Source: Gammaproteobacteria bacterium
GTDB taxonomy: Bacteria > Pseudomonadota > Gammaproteobacteria > Burkholderiales > Burkholderiaceae_D
Direction of reading: 5' to 3'
Length of the DNA stretch: 59,861 bases
Assembly: GCA_903970185.1 (NCBI GenBank)
Contig: CAJCIC010000095.1
Location: 1-59,861, forward strand
Part shown: piece after piece, positions 27,329 through 42,070 of the stretch
How positions within the stretch are numbered: the stretch's first letter is position 1
Layout: each line of letters opens with the position of its first letter
Position numbers and translations under genes: made by a program
The notes under the pieces: generated by a model
Seen by the model: the letters and a program-made list of their open reading frames with translations, nothing else
Told to the model about the DNA's origin: nothing
Databases searched by the model: none

Positions 27329-30300
27329 CTATTTTACCGCGCGGCGCGCCGCGACGAGGCTGCGCGAATAATCGAGGCTGTCGCGTAAATGCATGTCCTC
27401 GGCAAGTCGCATGTGAAGCTCAAGCGCACTGCGGATGTCGGCGCGCAGCGTCGCCGGGTCCCAGGGCTTGGCGACGAATTTGAAGATGCCGGCGAGATTG
27501 ATGGCATCGGCTGCCGATTCGTAGGCTGGAAAGGCGGTGACGATCATGCGGATGGTTTCGGGATAAAGAAGCTTGACGCGCTCGAGCAGCGCCACGCCGT
27601 CCATGTCGGGCATGCGGTAGTCGGCCATGACAATGGCCACCTGTTCCTCGGCCAGCGCCTCGAAGGCCGCAGGCGCGCTGCTGACCACCTTGATGCGGAT
27701 GTGGGGTGCGGCGATGGTCGCGGCCAGGGCACCAGCCGACTCGACGTCGTCATCGACAATCAGAATCGTCGAGCGCGTGCCGAAGTGGGATTTGTCAGGC
27801 GCTGGCAAGGCGAAGCTGGCCATCAAGTAAGGCTCGACTTCGCTGGCCGGCAGCGGCTTGCAAAAGAGAAATCCCTGCAGCTGGTCGCAGTGATGGCGTG
27901 ACAGGAACTGTGCCTGTGCAGGCGTCTCGACGCCTTCGGCAATGGCCAGAAGGCGCAGGCTGTGGGCGATATCGACGATCGATCGGCATAGCGCCGCGTC
28001 GTCGGGATCCTGGGTAATGTCGCCGACGAATGAGCGGTCGATTTTGAGCTTGTCGATGGGCAGCCGTTTCAGGTAATTCAGGCTCGAATACCCGGTTCCG
28101 AAATCGTCGATGGAAATCATCACGCCCAGGCGCTTTAGCTGGCGCAAGGTGTCGATGAAAAGTTCCGGGTCGTTCATCACCAGGGACTCGGTGATTTCGA
28201 TCTCGAGATCGCTTGCCGCGAGGCCCGAATCCTCGAGTACGTGGCGCACCATGGCAGGAAAGCCGGGCTGGCGGAATTGCGCGATCGACACGTTGACGGC
28301 AATCGGAACGTCGGCTGCACCCTTGAGTTGCCACGCGCGGTTTTGCCGGCAGGCTTCGCGCATGGCCCACTCGCCCATCGCGACGATGAGGCCGGAATCC
28401 TCGGCGAGCTGGATGAATTCGGAAGGCGGCACGAGGCCGCGGGTGGGGTCGTTCCAGCGCAACAGGGCTTCGATGCCGATGACCTTGCCCGTATGCGCAT
28501 CGACCTGGGGCTGGTAATGCAACAGCAGTTCCTCGCGCGAAACCGCGTGGCGCAGGCGATTTTCAAGCGCAAAACGTTCAGCCGCCCTTTTGTCCATCTC
28601 GGGCCGAAACCAGGCAACCGCGTCGCCGCCCGTGGCCTTGGCGCTACCCATCGCGAGTTCAGCATTCTTAAGGAGATCCGCTGCGCTTGCGCCATCGCGT
28701 GGGAATACCGCGACGCCGGCGCAAAGCGAGAGGCTGACGTCATGCTCGCCGATGCGAAACGGCGCATGGAAGGAATCGAGCAGGTCCTCGAGCATTTCCC
28801 TGACCGCGTTCTCGCGCGTTTGATCAGCGATCAGCAGTGCGAATTCGTCACCGCCGACGCGGCCAACGACGTTGTTGGGGCTGGCGAAGCGCTCAAGACG
28901 GTCGGCCGCTTTTTTCAGGAGCAGGTCACCCCCGCCCCGGCCCATGCTGTCGTTGCACTGCTGGAAATGATCAATGTCAAGGAAGGCCACGGCGAGCATC
29001 GACTGATTCAGCTTCGCCGTGTTCAGGTCCTGCTGCAACTGTTCCTCGAAGCGGTTGCGGTTCGGCAGTCGTGTCAGCAGGTCATGACTGCTGTGAAAGG
29101 CAAGCTGGTCCTCGCTGTTCTTGCGTTCGGTGACGTCAACCAGGCTGCCGACATAATGCGTCACGACGTTTCTTGCGTCGCGCACCGGAGCCAAGCGCAC
29201 TTCGCTCCAGAACAGCGTGCCATCCTTGCGATAGTTGCGCAGCGTCACTTCGGTCTCGCGCTGCTCGCTCAATGCCGTCCTGATTTCAATCAGTGCGTCC
29301 TGGTCCCGGTCTGCGGCCTGCAAAAAGCGGCAGTTCCTGCCGATGACCTCTTCTGCTGCATAGCCCGTGATGCGCTCGAAGGCCGGATTGACATAGATCA
29401 GCGGATTGTCGCCAGTCACCGAGGCAATGGTGACACCGTGTGGCGATGAGCGCAGCACGCGGTCGTGCAGCGCCATGGCCTGCTCAGCTGCGCGCTGCTT
29501 GGTGACGTCAAGCGCGATGCCGCCGACGCGATGCTCGCCTTTGTTCTCGCCGAGCGGGAAATACTGGATCAGGAGTTCGGCAGGATGGGGTCCGGGGCCG
29601 GCGTCGATGCTCTCGTAATTGGTCAGCCGGCTAAGAACCATGTGCACGCGCTCGGCGTGCAGGAGCTTGTCACCGCTTGGCAAGAGCTCATCAAGCGCGA
29701 CCCCGGTGATTTCATCCTCGTGCCGGTCAACCAGGCGCGCGAAGGCCTGGTTCGCATAGATCACGCGGCCCTCGCCGTCTGCGATCCAGGCCATCGCCGG
29801 GGTATGGCCAAGAAAGGACAGAAAGCGCATCTCCGAGAGCCGCAGGTCCTCGATCAGCTGTCGCTGCCTGCGCGTCTGGCGCTCGAGGAGCAGGGCCAGC
29901 ACCAGCACCAGCGCGACAAAAACGGCAAGCGCGGTCAGCGAATTGCGCACCAGCGCGCGCCATGGCTCGAGCACGGTCGCGCGTCCACGCCCGACAAGCA
30001 CGGTCAGTGGCACGTCTTGCAGATGGTAGAAGGAGTAAAGCCGGGCATGACCATCGAGGTCGGTGTCGCTGTCAAAAGTGCCGCCGATCCTGTTGGCATT
30101 GATCAGCGCGTTATGAACTGAAGTGCCAGGTGCAAGCGTGGGCGAAGGCGGGTTTCCCGCGACCAGCGCGCCTGAAGATTGCAAGAGCAGCACGACGCCG
30201 TCGCTGCCGAGATCGATCGCCCTGAACTGGTTCTGGAAAAATTTCGGGGCAAGCCTTGCGCCAACGATGCCGCTAAAGGCGCCGCTGCCATCCATCGTGC

Positions 30301-31060
30301 GTCTTGCCACCGGAAGAAAGGCCTGGTTGTCGATGCGGCTGACGGTGAGCGGGCCGATGAACAGGTCGACGTCGGGGTTGTCCCTTAAGACCGTAAAAAA
30401 ATCGCGATCGGCAAACGACGCCTGCGCGAGCGCAGGGTTCTCGTCGCTTGCCGCAACGATGCGGCCGTCGCGATTCAGAATGAACACGCTTTCGACCTCG
30501 GCCAGGCCTTCTGCGCCTTCGGCTACCACCTGGCGCAGCACGGCCGTGCCGGCTTCGCCAGCGGGCGCAAGACGCTGTGCCGCGGCGACCGAACGCAGGG
30601 CCAGATCGATTTTGCTGATCGCCTGGTTGGCCTCGCCGGCAAGCGCCCGGGCGAGGTTGTTGTCTTCCTGGCGCGCGTTGGCCAGCACCTCGTGATAATC
30701 ATGCGCAAGATCAAGCGCGACCGCTGCGATGAGCAGGATGACGAGGATGGCTGCGCCAGCCACCGGAATTCGCATGCGCTCGCGTCCGAACAGCTCGCGC
30801 AAGCGTTCTCGCGCGAGCGCATCGCCTTCGCTCTTGCCTGGCGCGCGCCGTAACTGCACAAACAGCAGCACGCTGGTAATGACAATGAATGCCAGGCCCT
30901 TGAAGATGCGGTAGTTGGGCCGGTCTGCCAGATTGATGCCGATTGCGGCGAGCAGACTTTCGCCAGCAAGGATCCACACGGCAGCAAAGACCATGTAGCC
31001 AAGCATGGTCCAAAGCGCAAAGCGTTCGGCGCGTCCGAATTTCTTCTGGGCGATTCTCAT
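27329..31060 (-). CDS. LOV/PAS-GGDEF-EAL-REC signalling protein, 1243 aa
   Basis: A multidomain inner-membrane c-di-GMP protein. The N-terminal part has transmembrane helices (about 15-70 and 98-120), then a Cache-like periplasmic sensor (about 125-365) and another helix (about 375-392). In the cytoplasm are a PAS domain (about 410-520), a LOV-like PAS (about 530-645) with GRNCRFLQ and C577, and a GGDEF domain with intact GGDEF (736-740) but no RxxD I-site. The EAL domain has E864 and DDFGTG (985-990). A C-terminal receiver domain has D1147 as the phosphoacceptor and K1198. Both catalytic domains look functional. Confidence 0.9.
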   Translation of the reverse strand: MRIAQKKFGRAERFALWTMLGYMVFAAVWILAGESLLAAIGINLADRPNYRIFKGLAFIVITSVLLFVQLRRAPGKSEGDALARERLRELFGRERMRIPVAGAAILVILLIAAVALDLAHDYHEVLANARQEDNNLARALAGEANQAISKIDLALRSVAAAQRLAPAGEAGTAVLRQVVAEGAEGLAEVESVFILNRDGRIVAASDENPALAQASFADRDFFTVLRDNPDVDLFIGPLTVSRIDNQAFLPVARRTMDGSGAFSGIVGARLAPKFFQNQFRAIDLGSDGVVLLLQSSGALVAGNPPSPTLAPGTSVHNALINANRIGGTFDSDTDLDGHARLYSFYHLQDVPLTVLVGRGRATVLEPWRALVRNSLTALAVFVALVLVLALLLERQTRRQRQLIEDLRLSEMRFLSFLGHTPAMAWIADGEGRVIYANQAFARLVDRHEDEITGVALDELLPSGDKLLHAERVHMVLSRLTNYESIDAGPGPHPAELLIQYFPLGENKGEHRVGGIALDVTKQRAAEQAMALHDRVLRSSPHGVTIASVTGDNPLIYVNPAFERITGYAAEEVIGRNCRFLQAADRDQDALIEIRTALSEQRETEVTLRNYRKDGTLFWSEVRLAPVRDARNVVTHYVGSLVDVTERKNSEDQLAFHSSHDLLTRLPNRNRFEEQLQQDLNTAKLNQSMLAVAFLDIDHFQQCNDSMGRGGGDLLLKKAADRLERFASPNNVVGRVGGDEFALLIADQTRENAVREMLEDLLDSFHAPFRIGEHDVSLSLCAGVAVFPRDGASAADLLKNAELAMGSAKATGGDAVAWFRPEMDKRAAERFALENRLRHAVSREELLLHYQPQVDAHTGKVIGIEALLRWNDPTRGLVPPSEFIQLAEDSGLIVAMGEWAMREACRQNRAWQLKGAADVPIAVNVSIAQFRQPGFPAMVRHVLEDSGLAASDLEIEITESLVMNDPELFIDTLRQLKRLGVMISIDDFGTGYSSLNYLKRLPIDKLKIDRSFVGDITQDPDDAALCRSIVDIAHSLRLLAIAEGVETPAQAQFLSRHHCDQLQGFLFCKPLPASEVEPYLMASFALPAPDKSHFGTRSTILIVDDDVESAGALAATIAAPHIRIKVVSSAPAAFEALAEEQVAIVMADYRMPDMDGVALLERVKLLYPETIRMIVTAFPAYESAADAINLAGIFKFVAKPWDPATLRADIRSALELHMRLAEDMHLRDSLDYSRSLVAARRAVK

Positions 31061-31209
31061 TTCAATGGAATTCAGCCGGCATATCTACTCACCAGAGCCC
31101 TGCCGGCAGCGAGCCTGCCTTAGGGCGCGTGGCTCCCTTTTCCAGCGAAATTGGACATTAATTATTCATTTCTGTTGCAAATCGCGGCTGTGAACTATTG
31201 CCACGCGCG

Positions 31210-31398
31210 TCAGGCCGGTGCAGCCGGTTTGTGCCGCGTGCGCTGGTCGAACCAGCGCGCGCCGCAGGTCAGGCATTCCTCGTACACCTTCGCGCCCAGA
31301 GCGGACGTGGCGGTGGGGTTGAACTCCTCGAGGCGCCACTTCAGATGGCTATGCGGAAAGTTCGGATTATTGCGAAGTGTCGTGCAGTTTGGGCACAT
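31210..31398 (-). CDS. Small zinc-ribbon-like protein, 62 aa
   Basis: Four cysteines in two pairs, CPNC at the start and CLTCG near residue 45, suit a zinc ribbon. Between them runs an acidic stretch (WRLEEFNPTATS) that looks conserved in style. The ATG at 31398 is clear, though no strong ribosome binding site is seen. Coding is plausible from the Cys spacing. A role in binding nucleic acid or protein is a guess. Confidence 0.5.
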   Translation of the reverse strand: MCPNCTTLRNNPNFPHSHLKWRLEEFNPTATSALGAKVYEECLTCGARWFDQRTRHKPAAPA

Positions 31399-31768
31399 GC
31401 GTATTTCTGGCGGCGCTTGCCGCCAATGGGGCCGGGCTCCATATATTTTGGTCTGCCAGCCGCCCCCGCGATACCAACAATTACCTTAAACGCTGATTAG
31501 TTTCCCCCGAAAACGGCCAAAACCGCGCGTCGCTGAGTAGTTCTTCACGGAAGTGGCTGCGCCCGAAGCAACACAACCCGGCGTCCCGGTCACCGACGCC
31601 GCCCCTAAGGCAGGGCTTAAAAGTTAGTGCCCGGATGCGCAATTGCGCGTTTTGGCCATGCCTTACCACCTTCCTCACGTAGGCTTTAGGTGCGCCTCGA
31701 TGGCGCAGCGTACTTCGCGTCTGGTGTTCGCGAAGCCTTCCTTCCCAATCTGATAGCGATTCCGCCTC
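31399..31768. other. Gene-free stretch with small hairpins
   Basis: No reading frame with a family-like product is seen. It contains a 6-bp stem GGCGTC/GACGCC (31580-31600) and a 12-bp palindrome GCGCAATTGCGC (31637-31648). No clear promoter or T-run terminator was identified. The stretch separates the divergently arranged small zinc-ribbon and RHH-like genes and must hold their start regions. Confidence 0.45.
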
Positions 31769-31978
31769 ATGAACAGTTTTTCGACGCAATTTCGCAGGGA
31801 CACGGCCCAGTCTCCAAAGCGCGGCCGGCGGCCGAAAAAGGCCTTTATCAACGTCCTTGTGCGCACCTCGACGCGGGCGGCCCTGACCGCACTCAAGGCG
31901 AGCATCGGCCTGGCAAGCCAGGGCGAAGTGATCGACTACCTGATCGAGACCTACCAGCAAAAGGGCGCGAGACGCTAG
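31769..31978 (+). CDS. Small basic protein, possible ribbon-helix-helix DNA binder, 69 aa
   Basis: After a basic N-terminal arm (KRGRRPKKA), the sequence FINVLVRTSTRAALTALKAS then GLASQGEVIDYLIETYQ fits a strand followed by two helices, the layout of ribbon-helix-helix DNA-binding proteins. It ends one base before the gltD stop on the other strand. It is alone and not next to a toxin gene, so an orphan regulator is possible. Confidence 0.55.
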   Translation: MNSFSTQFRRDTAQSPKRGRRPKKAFINVLVRTSTRAALTALKASIGLASQGEVIDYLIETYQQKGARR

Positions 31979-31979
31979 G

Positions 31980-33434
31980 TCAGCGAGGCAGGCCCGATTC
32001 GCCCATCAGGTAGCGGTCGACGGCTTGGGCGCACTGGCGGCCTTCGCGGATCGCCCAGACCACGAGGGACTGGCCGCGGCGCATGTCCCCGGCGGCGAAC
32101 ACCTTGGCGTGGGATGTCTGGTAAGCCGTTTCACCTTCAGTCGCTGCCCGCACGTTGCCGCGCGCATCGCGCTCGAGCTTGAGCGGCTCGATGACCTGCT
32201 CGATGCGCGGTCCGAGAAAGCCCATGGCAAGAAGGACCAGGTTCGCCTTGATTTCAAATTCCGAATCCGCAACCTCGACCATGCGCGACAGGCCGGTTTT
32301 CGCGTCCTTTTGCCATTCGATTCGAGCCATCTTGACCGAGCCCACGCGCTTGCCATCAGCGCCTGGCAAGAACGCCTTGGTGGTCACCGCCCAGTCGCGC
32401 TCGCAGCCTTCCTCGTGCGATGAGGAGGTGCGCAGCTTGAGTGGCCAGTATGGCCAGCTCATCGCCTTGTTTTCTTCCCTGGGCGGCTGCGGCAGGAGTT
32501 CGATCTGGGACACACTCCTGGCCTTTTGGCGATTGCTCGTGCCAACGCAGTCCGAACCCGTGTCGCCGCCGCCGATCACGAGCACGTCGCACTTTTTCGC
32601 CGTGATCTGGTTGGGCACCTCGTGTCCTGCAACAGCGAGGTTTTGCTGCGGCAGGAATTCCATGGCGAAATGCACGCCCTCGAGGTCGCGGCCCGGCACC
32701 GGAAGATCGCGCGGCAGCTCAGCGCCACCGCAAAGCAGCACGGCGTCGTGCGTCTTGACGAGTTCATCGATCGCGACATCGACACCGACTTCGACATTGG
32801 GCCTGAAGGTCACGCCCTCGGCCTCCATTTGCGTCATGCGTCGATCGATCAGGTGTTTTTCCATCTTGAAGTCAGGAATGCCAAAGCGCATCAGTCCGCC
32901 GATGGCAGGCGACTTCTCAAATACCGTAACGCGATGGCCAGCACGGGCGAGTTGCTGGGCGGCGGCAAGTCCTGCGGGGCCGGAGCCGACAATTGCAATG
33001 ACCTTGCCGGTTGCAACTGGCGCGGGCTCGGGCACGATCCAGCCCATCTCCCAGCCCTTGTCGATGATGGCGTGCTCAATCGATTTGATGCCCACGGGCT
33101 GATCGTTGATATTCAACGTACACGCGGCCTCGCAAGGTGCAGGGCACACGCGTCCTGTGAACTCGGGGAAATTGTTGGTCTGGTGCAGGGTTGCCAGTGC
33201 GTCTTGCCAGCGATCGTTAAAGACGAGGTCGTTCCAGTCCGGGATGATGTTGTTGACCGGACATCCGGTCTGACAAAACGGGATGCCGCAGTCCATGCAG
33301 CGCGCGCCCTGCTGGCGCGCTTGGTCATCGGTGAGCCGCAAGACAAACTCGTGATAGTGCGAGGTCCTCGTCGCCGCCCCTTCGGACGCTTCTGCGAGTC
33401 GCTGGAATTCGAGAAATCCGGTGATTTTTCCCAT
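31980..33434 (-). CDS. gltD: Glutamate synthase small subunit
   Basis: A 484-aa FAD/NADPH reductase subunit. The N-terminal Cys-rich region ([17 protein letters not shown] and CPAPCEAAC) holds the iron-sulfur clusters. The FAD-binding [17 protein letters not shown] follows near residue 150, and an NAD(P)H site [13 protein letters not shown] near residue 290. It supplies electrons to GltB for making two glutamates from glutamine and 2-oxoglutarate. It begins 8 bases after gltB in a two-gene unit. Confidence 0.96.
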   Translation of the reverse strand: MGKITGFLEFQRLAEASEGAATRTSHYHEFVLRLTDDQARQQGARCMDCGIPFCQTGCPVNNIIPDWNDLVFNDRWQDALATLHQTNNFPEFTGRVCPAPCEAACTLNINDQPVGIKSIEHAIIDKGWEMGWIVPEPAPVATGKVIAIVGSGPAGLAAAQQLARAGHRVTVFEKSPAIGGLMRFGIPDFKMEKHLIDRRMTQMEAEGVTFRPNVEVGVDVAIDELVKTHDAVLLCGGAELPRDLPVPGRDLEGVHFAMEFLPQQNLAVAGHEVPNQITAKKCDVLVIGGGDTGSDCVGTSNRQKARSVSQIELLPQPPREENKAMSWPYWPLKLRTSSSHEEGCERDWAVTTKAFLPGADGKRVGSVKMARIEWQKDAKTGLSRMVEVADSEFEIKANLVLLAMGFLGPRIEQVIEPLKLERDARGNVRAATEGETAYQTSHAKVFAAGDMRRGQSLVVWAIREGRQCAQAVDRYLMGESGLPR

Positions 33435-33442
33435 GGGCTGCC

Positions 33443-38161
<4,719 letters not shown>

Positions 38162-38238
38162 CGATCGCTCCGGCCGCAATGGCGCGGCGTGTTCGCAAGA
38201 ATAATGCAGCGCAGCAGGCACCACAATCGAAATCTGAT

Positions 38239-38296
38239 GTAGTGTCCCCAATTAGTGCGATCGGCTAGTTCATGGAGGTAAATATGGGGACAGTAC
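38239..38296. repeat. Imperfect inverted repeat with TGTCCCCA arms
   Basis: The arm GTAGTGTCCCCA (38239-38250) pairs with TGGGGACAGTAC (38285-38296), matching at 11 of 12 positions with a 34-base loop. It lies six bases past the stop of the RAYT-like gene and about 80 bases upstream of gltB. It may be a relic REP element or end of a mobile unit, or a regulatory site for gltB. Confidence 0.65.
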
Positions 38297-38301
38297 AAAT
38301 T

Positions 38302-38985
38302 CTAGCCGACGCGGCGACCGCGCTTGCTCGGTGCCAGGCGGCGACTGGCGCTGGGCGACACGCGCGCGATGTATTCCGCCGAGCCGAGCGCCCAGCCGGT
38401 ATCGATTGCAGCCAGAAGTTGCGTCTCGGCATCGATGCTCACCAATGCCGCCGATCGGGCGAGGTAGATGCGCTGGCGCTCAAACGGGGTGTTGCCAAGG
38501 CGCCAGTACTCGCGGTGATCGGTTAACGCCATGTCGGTGGCAAGGCCGACATGGTGGCGATAGCTGCTCCACGGATAGTGCGCGGCGTCGGCAACCAGAC
38601 CCTTGGCCACCGGCGCGTGCTCGATCACTGCCATGGCCTTGAGCAACCAGGTCTCGGGCTCGATCACGGTCGAGCGAAAGCGGCTGGCAAAAAGCGCTCC
38701 GCTGCGACCCGAGCGCTTGTTATAAGGTGCTACGTAGCGACGACTTACGGCCTGCATGGTCAGGGGCAGCGACGTCGCAAGCGCACCGCTACCCAGGAGC
38801 CGGTATTCGTCTTGCAAAACCACGAACGCGTGCAGACTGAACTGGTGGCTCTTGGCGCACTCGACAATGAGGCGCGACAGCAGCTCGGTATCGCCTTCGT
38901 TTTGCGTTAAGAGCATGCCTTTTGCCGCGCTCTGCCGCGCCACCTGGGGCACGCCGGCTGCAAAAAGACGTCGGAGCCGGGCCAA
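38302..38985 (-). CDS. Degenerate RAYT-like (IS200-type) transposase homolog, 227 aa
   Basis: The protein aligns in pattern with REP-associated tyrosine transposases: MARLRRL start, a middle LHAFVVLQDEYRLL, then LFASRFRSTVIEPETWLLKA and PWSSYRHH. The family's HUH motif (NHVH in VLMPNHVHLL) is replaced by DEYR, and the catalytic Tyr of RYIELNP is replaced by Val (AVIEHAP). So it should be unable to cut DNA, yet the frame is intact. It starts with TTG 6 bases after dgt and is probably in that operon, before gltB. It may be a domesticated DNA- or RNA-binding protein; that is inference. Confidence 0.8.
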   Translation of the reverse strand: MARLRRLFAAGVPQVARQSAAKGMLLTQNEGDTELLSRLIVECAKSHQFSLHAFVVLQDEYRLLGSGALATSLPLTMQAVSRRYVAPYNKRSGRSGALFASRFRSTVIEPETWLLKAMAVIEHAPVAKGLVADAAHYPWSSYRHHVGLATDMALTDHREYWRLGNTPFERQRIYLARSAALVSIDAETQLLAAIDTGWALGSAEYIARVSPSASRRLAPSKRGRRVG

Positions 38986-38991
38986 AGGCGC

Positions 38992-40149
38992 TCAGAGTTC
39001 CGCGATGGCGAAGAGCCGCCGGTGCTCGCGAATCGCATAGCGGTCGGTCATGCCGGCAATGTAGTCGGCGATTGCGCGCGGTGCATCTTCGCGTGCACGC
39101 TCTTGGTGATCGCCAGGCAAGAGGCGAGGATTGTCGTGAAACGCGGAAAACAGATCGGTCACGATGCGCCGCGCCTTGGCCGTCATGCGCTCGACCTGGA
39201 AGTGCCGATAGAGGTTGTCGCGAAGAAAGCGCTTGAGCTCGTCGGCCTCGCGCCGGATGTCGTCGCTAAATGCCACCATGGGCGGTGCGCGCCGGACATC
39301 ATCGAGCGTTTTCACGCCTTGCGCGTGAAGGCGCGAAGAGGTCGTCGCAATGACATCGACGATAAGCTGGTTGATCATGCGGCGCACGGTCTCGAGCACG
39401 AGGCGGCGCTCGACCAGGCCCGGGTAGCGCTCGTCGACATGCGCCGCGTGGCGCGAAAAGATCGAGAGCTCCATCATCTGGTCAAGCTTGAGAAGGCCGG
39501 AACGCAAACCGTCGTCGATGTCGTGATTGTTGTAGGCGATCTCGTCGGCGAGATTGGCCAGCTGGGCCTCAAGCGAAGGTTGCTGGCGTTTTATGAAACG
39601 CACGCCGACATCGCCTAGCTGCCGCGCATTTTTCAGGGAACAATGCTTGAGAATCCCCTCGCGCGTTTCAAAGCACAGGTTCAGTCCGTCAAAGGCACCA
39701 TAGCGCTCCTCGAGCTTGTCCACCACGCGCAGGCTCTGCAAGTTGTGCTCGAAGCCGCCAAAAGGCTTCATCGACAGGTTCAGTGCGTCCTGTCCGGCGT
39801 GGCCAAATGGCGTATGGCCAAGATCGTGTGCCAGCGAGATGGCCTCGACAAGATCCTCGTTCAAGCGCAGGTTGCGCGCAATCGAGCGGGCGATCTGTGC
39901 GACCTCAAGCGAGTGGGTCAGGCGCGTGCGAAACAGATCGCCTTCGTGATTGACGAATACCTGGGTCTTGTATTCGAGGCGTCGAAAGGCCGTGGAGTGG
40001 ATGATGCGGTCGCGATCGCGCTGGAATTCGCTGCGCGAGGCACTCTTGTCTTCCTTGTAGCGTCGCCCCGGACTGGTGCTGTCGCGTGCGGCGTAGCTTG
40101 CAAGCGACGCTTCTTCAAGGGGGTGAGCGAGCTTGCGCTTGGCGCTCAT
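38992..40149 (-). CDS. dgt: Deoxyguanosine triphosphohydrolase-like protein
   Basis: A 385-aa HD-domain dNTP triphosphohydrolase. The metal-binding motif His...HD is seen as H79 in RLTHSLEVA and H108-D109 in [13 protein letters not shown]. The N-terminal [11 protein letters not shown] and the later [16 protein letters not shown] are family-typical. It cleaves dNTPs to the nucleoside and tripolyphosphate. It overlaps aroB by ATGA, forming aroK-aroB-dgt as in other betaproteobacteria. Confidence 0.93.
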   Translation of the reverse strand: MSAKRKLAHPLEEASLASYAARDSTSPGRRYKEDKSASRSEFQRDRDRIIHSTAFRRLEYKTQVFVNHEGDLFRTRLTHSLEVAQIARSIARNLRLNEDLVEAISLAHDLGHTPFGHAGQDALNLSMKPFGGFEHNLQSLRVVDKLEERYGAFDGLNLCFETREGILKHCSLKNARQLGDVGVRFIKRQQPSLEAQLANLADEIAYNNHDIDDGLRSGLLKLDQMMELSIFSRHAAHVDERYPGLVERRLVLETVRRMINQLIVDVIATTSSRLHAQGVKTLDDVRRAPPMVAFSDDIRREADELKRFLRDNLYRHFQVERMTAKARRIVTDLFSAFHDNPRLLPGDHQERAREDAPRAIADYIAGMTDRYAIREHRRLFAIAEL

Positions 40150-41246
40150 GCCGGCTCGGCCAGTCCCGCTGCCGCGAGAAAGCCAAGCAGCTGCGCTTGA
40201 TCGAGCGTCGTCATGCGTGCGCGACCGATGCCTTCAAGCACCACGAAGCGCATCTCGCCAGCGCGTGACTTCTTGTCCGAAGACATCAAATCGATCCACG
40301 TCGCGGGCGTGAAATCGGGGGGCACCGTGGGCAGGCCCGCGCGCACCACCAGGGCTTCGATGCGTTCCACCTCAAGGGCGTGCAAAAGACCCAGATGCAA
40401 AGACAGCTTGGCTGCGAGCACCATGCCGCATGCCACTGCCTCACCATGCAGCCAGGTACCAAAACCCAGGCCTTTTTCGATGGCATGGCCAAAGGTATGG
40501 CCGAAATTCAAAAGCGCGCGCTCACCGCTTTCGCGCTCGTCGGCGCCAACGATGTCGGACTTGATCAGAACCGAGTCTTCGATCACTTTCGTGAGCGCAT
40601 CGGCATCCCTGGCAAGAAGGCCTTGCATGTCGCTCTCGAGAAATGCGAAGAGGGCCGCGCTTGCCATGGCGCCATGCTTGATGACTTCTGCAAGTCCTGC
40701 GCGCAGTTCGCGCAGCGGCAAGGTCAAAAGCGTACTGGTATCGGCAAATACCGCCCGTGGCTGGTGAAAGGCCCCGATCATGTTCTTGCCCGCCGGGTGA
40801 TTGATCGCGGTCTTGCCGCCGACTGACGAATCGACCTGCGCGAGCAGGGTCGTTGGAATCTGCATGAAATCCACGCCGCGCTGATAGGTTGCGGCCGCGA
40901 AGCCGGCAAGATCGCCAACCACACCCCCGCCCAAGGCGACGATGAGCGTATCGCGATCGGCGCGTTTAGCGAGCAGGGCATCGAAAATCCTGTTCGCGCT
41001 CGCCCACGTCTTGTAGGGCTCGCCATCGTCAAGCAAGACCTTGATGAGCGGCACGTCAAGCGCGGCAAGCGTGGTGCAAAGCCGATCGAGATAAAGCGGT
41101 GCGACGGTCTTGTTGGTGACGATCGCAATCGATGACGCCTTGCCGTAGCGGCGCCACAGCTCACGCCGCTCAAGAAGGCCAGGGCCGATCACGACCGGAT
41201 AGGTCCGGCTCGGCGTCGCAACCTCGATGATGCGCTCGCGAATCAA
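40146..41246 (-). CDS. aroB: 3-dehydroquinate synthase
   Basis: A 366-aa NAD-dependent enzyme that cyclises DAHP to 3-dehydroquinate in the shikimate pathway. The NAD-binding stretch [22 protein letters not shown] and the metal-binding [18 protein letters not shown] and [10 protein letters not shown] are intact. It starts with TTG, overlapping the aroK stop (TTGA), so it depends on translation of aroK. Confidence 0.96.
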   Translation of the reverse strand: MIRERIIEVATPSRTYPVVIGPGLLERRELWRRYGKASSIAIVTNKTVAPLYLDRLCTTLAALDVPLIKVLLDDGEPYKTWASANRIFDALLAKRADRDTLIVALGGGVVGDLAGFAAATYQRGVDFMQIPTTLLAQVDSSVGGKTAINHPAGKNMIGAFHQPRAVFADTSTLLTLPLRELRAGLAEVIKHGAMASAALFAFLESDMQGLLARDADALTKVIEDSVLIKSDIVGADERESGERALLNFGHTFGHAIEKGLGFGTWLHGEAVACGMVLAAKLSLHLGLLHALEVERIEALVVRAGLPTVPPDFTPATWIDLMSSDKKSRAGEMRFVVLEGIGRARMTTLDQAQLLGFLAAAGLAEPA

Positions 41247-41818
41247 GCGTCACTCCTGGCCGGATCGTGCATCTGCCGCAAAAGTTGCATGCCAACGGGA
41301 TGCTCGCGCAACGCCTCGAGAATCATCAGGGTCAGGCGCGATACGCTTGGCCTGCCGGTTTCGACGACCAGGTCTGCGACCTCGCGATACCAGGCCTCGC
41401 GGCGCCTTAGCAGTTCTTCGAGACGCTCTTCAGGTTCTGCGCCATGAAGCATCGGTCGATTGCGGTCGCCGCGCGTGCGACTGGACAATTCCTTGGGCGA
41501 GGCCGCGAGGTAAATGGTCATGCCGCGCGACTTCAAGGCGCTGCGCGTTGCGCCGTCTTCGATGGCGCCGCCGCCGGTGGCCAGCACGATGTCGGTTTCC
41601 TGGGTCAATTCTGCAAGCAGCAACGCTTCCCGACGCCTGAAGCCGGCTTCGCCTTCAACATCGAAAATCACGGCAATGCTCACGCCCAAGCGCGACTCGA
41701 GTTCGCGGTCGGCATCGATGAAACGCTTGCCAAGGCGTTCGGCAAGCTGGCGGCCCACGGTGCTTTTGCCGGCCCCCATGAGGCCAACGAGAAAGAGGTT
41801 GCCAGAGGCGCTTTTCAC
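41243..41818 (-). CDS. aroK: Shikimate kinase
   Basis: A 191-aa P-loop kinase that phosphorylates shikimate. The Walker A motif GLMGAGKSTVGR is near residue 12, the substrate residues are in DADRELESR, and VLATGGGAIEDG and the lid motif SSRTRGDRNRPML are present. It begins with GTG at 41818 and heads the aroK-aroB-dgt unit. The gap to pilQ is about 250 bases and holds a hairpin beyond pilQ. Confidence 0.95.
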   Translation of the reverse strand: MKSASGNLFLVGLMGAGKSTVGRQLAERLGKRFIDADRELESRLGVSIAVIFDVEGEAGFRRREALLLAELTQETDIVLATGGGAIEDGATRSALKSRGMTIYLAASPKELSSRTRGDRNRPMLHGAEPEERLEELLRRREAWYREVADLVVETGRPSVSRLTLMILEALREHPVGMQLLRQMHDPARSDA

Positions 41819-42028
41819 ACGCCGATTCTAAACTATCGCGGCGATCGCACCATCTGCGGAGGCGAAATACGGCGGCGGGTCGTGAGGGCCCTGGCGTCGC
41901 TTTAGGCCGGCCGTGCGGCATTCCGACGCGGCAAGGGTTTGCCCCTGACAACTGCCTGTGGCACGGGGCTGGCGATCAAACCATCAGGCGGCAAGGCCCT
42001 GAAGGTTTTTCGCTGGCAGAAGTAACAA

Positions 42029-42046
42029 GGGCAGCTCGCGCTGCCC
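42029..42046 (-). terminator. Hairpin after pilQ, possible terminator
   Basis: GGGCAGC, loop TCGC, GCTGCCC is a perfect 7-bp stem about 25 bases past the pilQ stop. On the minus strand it is followed by TTGTTACTT, a poor T-run, so termination may be weak or partial, leaving some read-through into aroK. Confidence 0.55.
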
Positions 42047-42070
42047 CTGGTCCCGGCAACGGGCAGGATT

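Noticed and set aside
31637..31648. GCGCAATTGCGC palindrome as terminator
   Set aside because: It has no loop and only a short GTTTT follows, so it is not a credible terminator.
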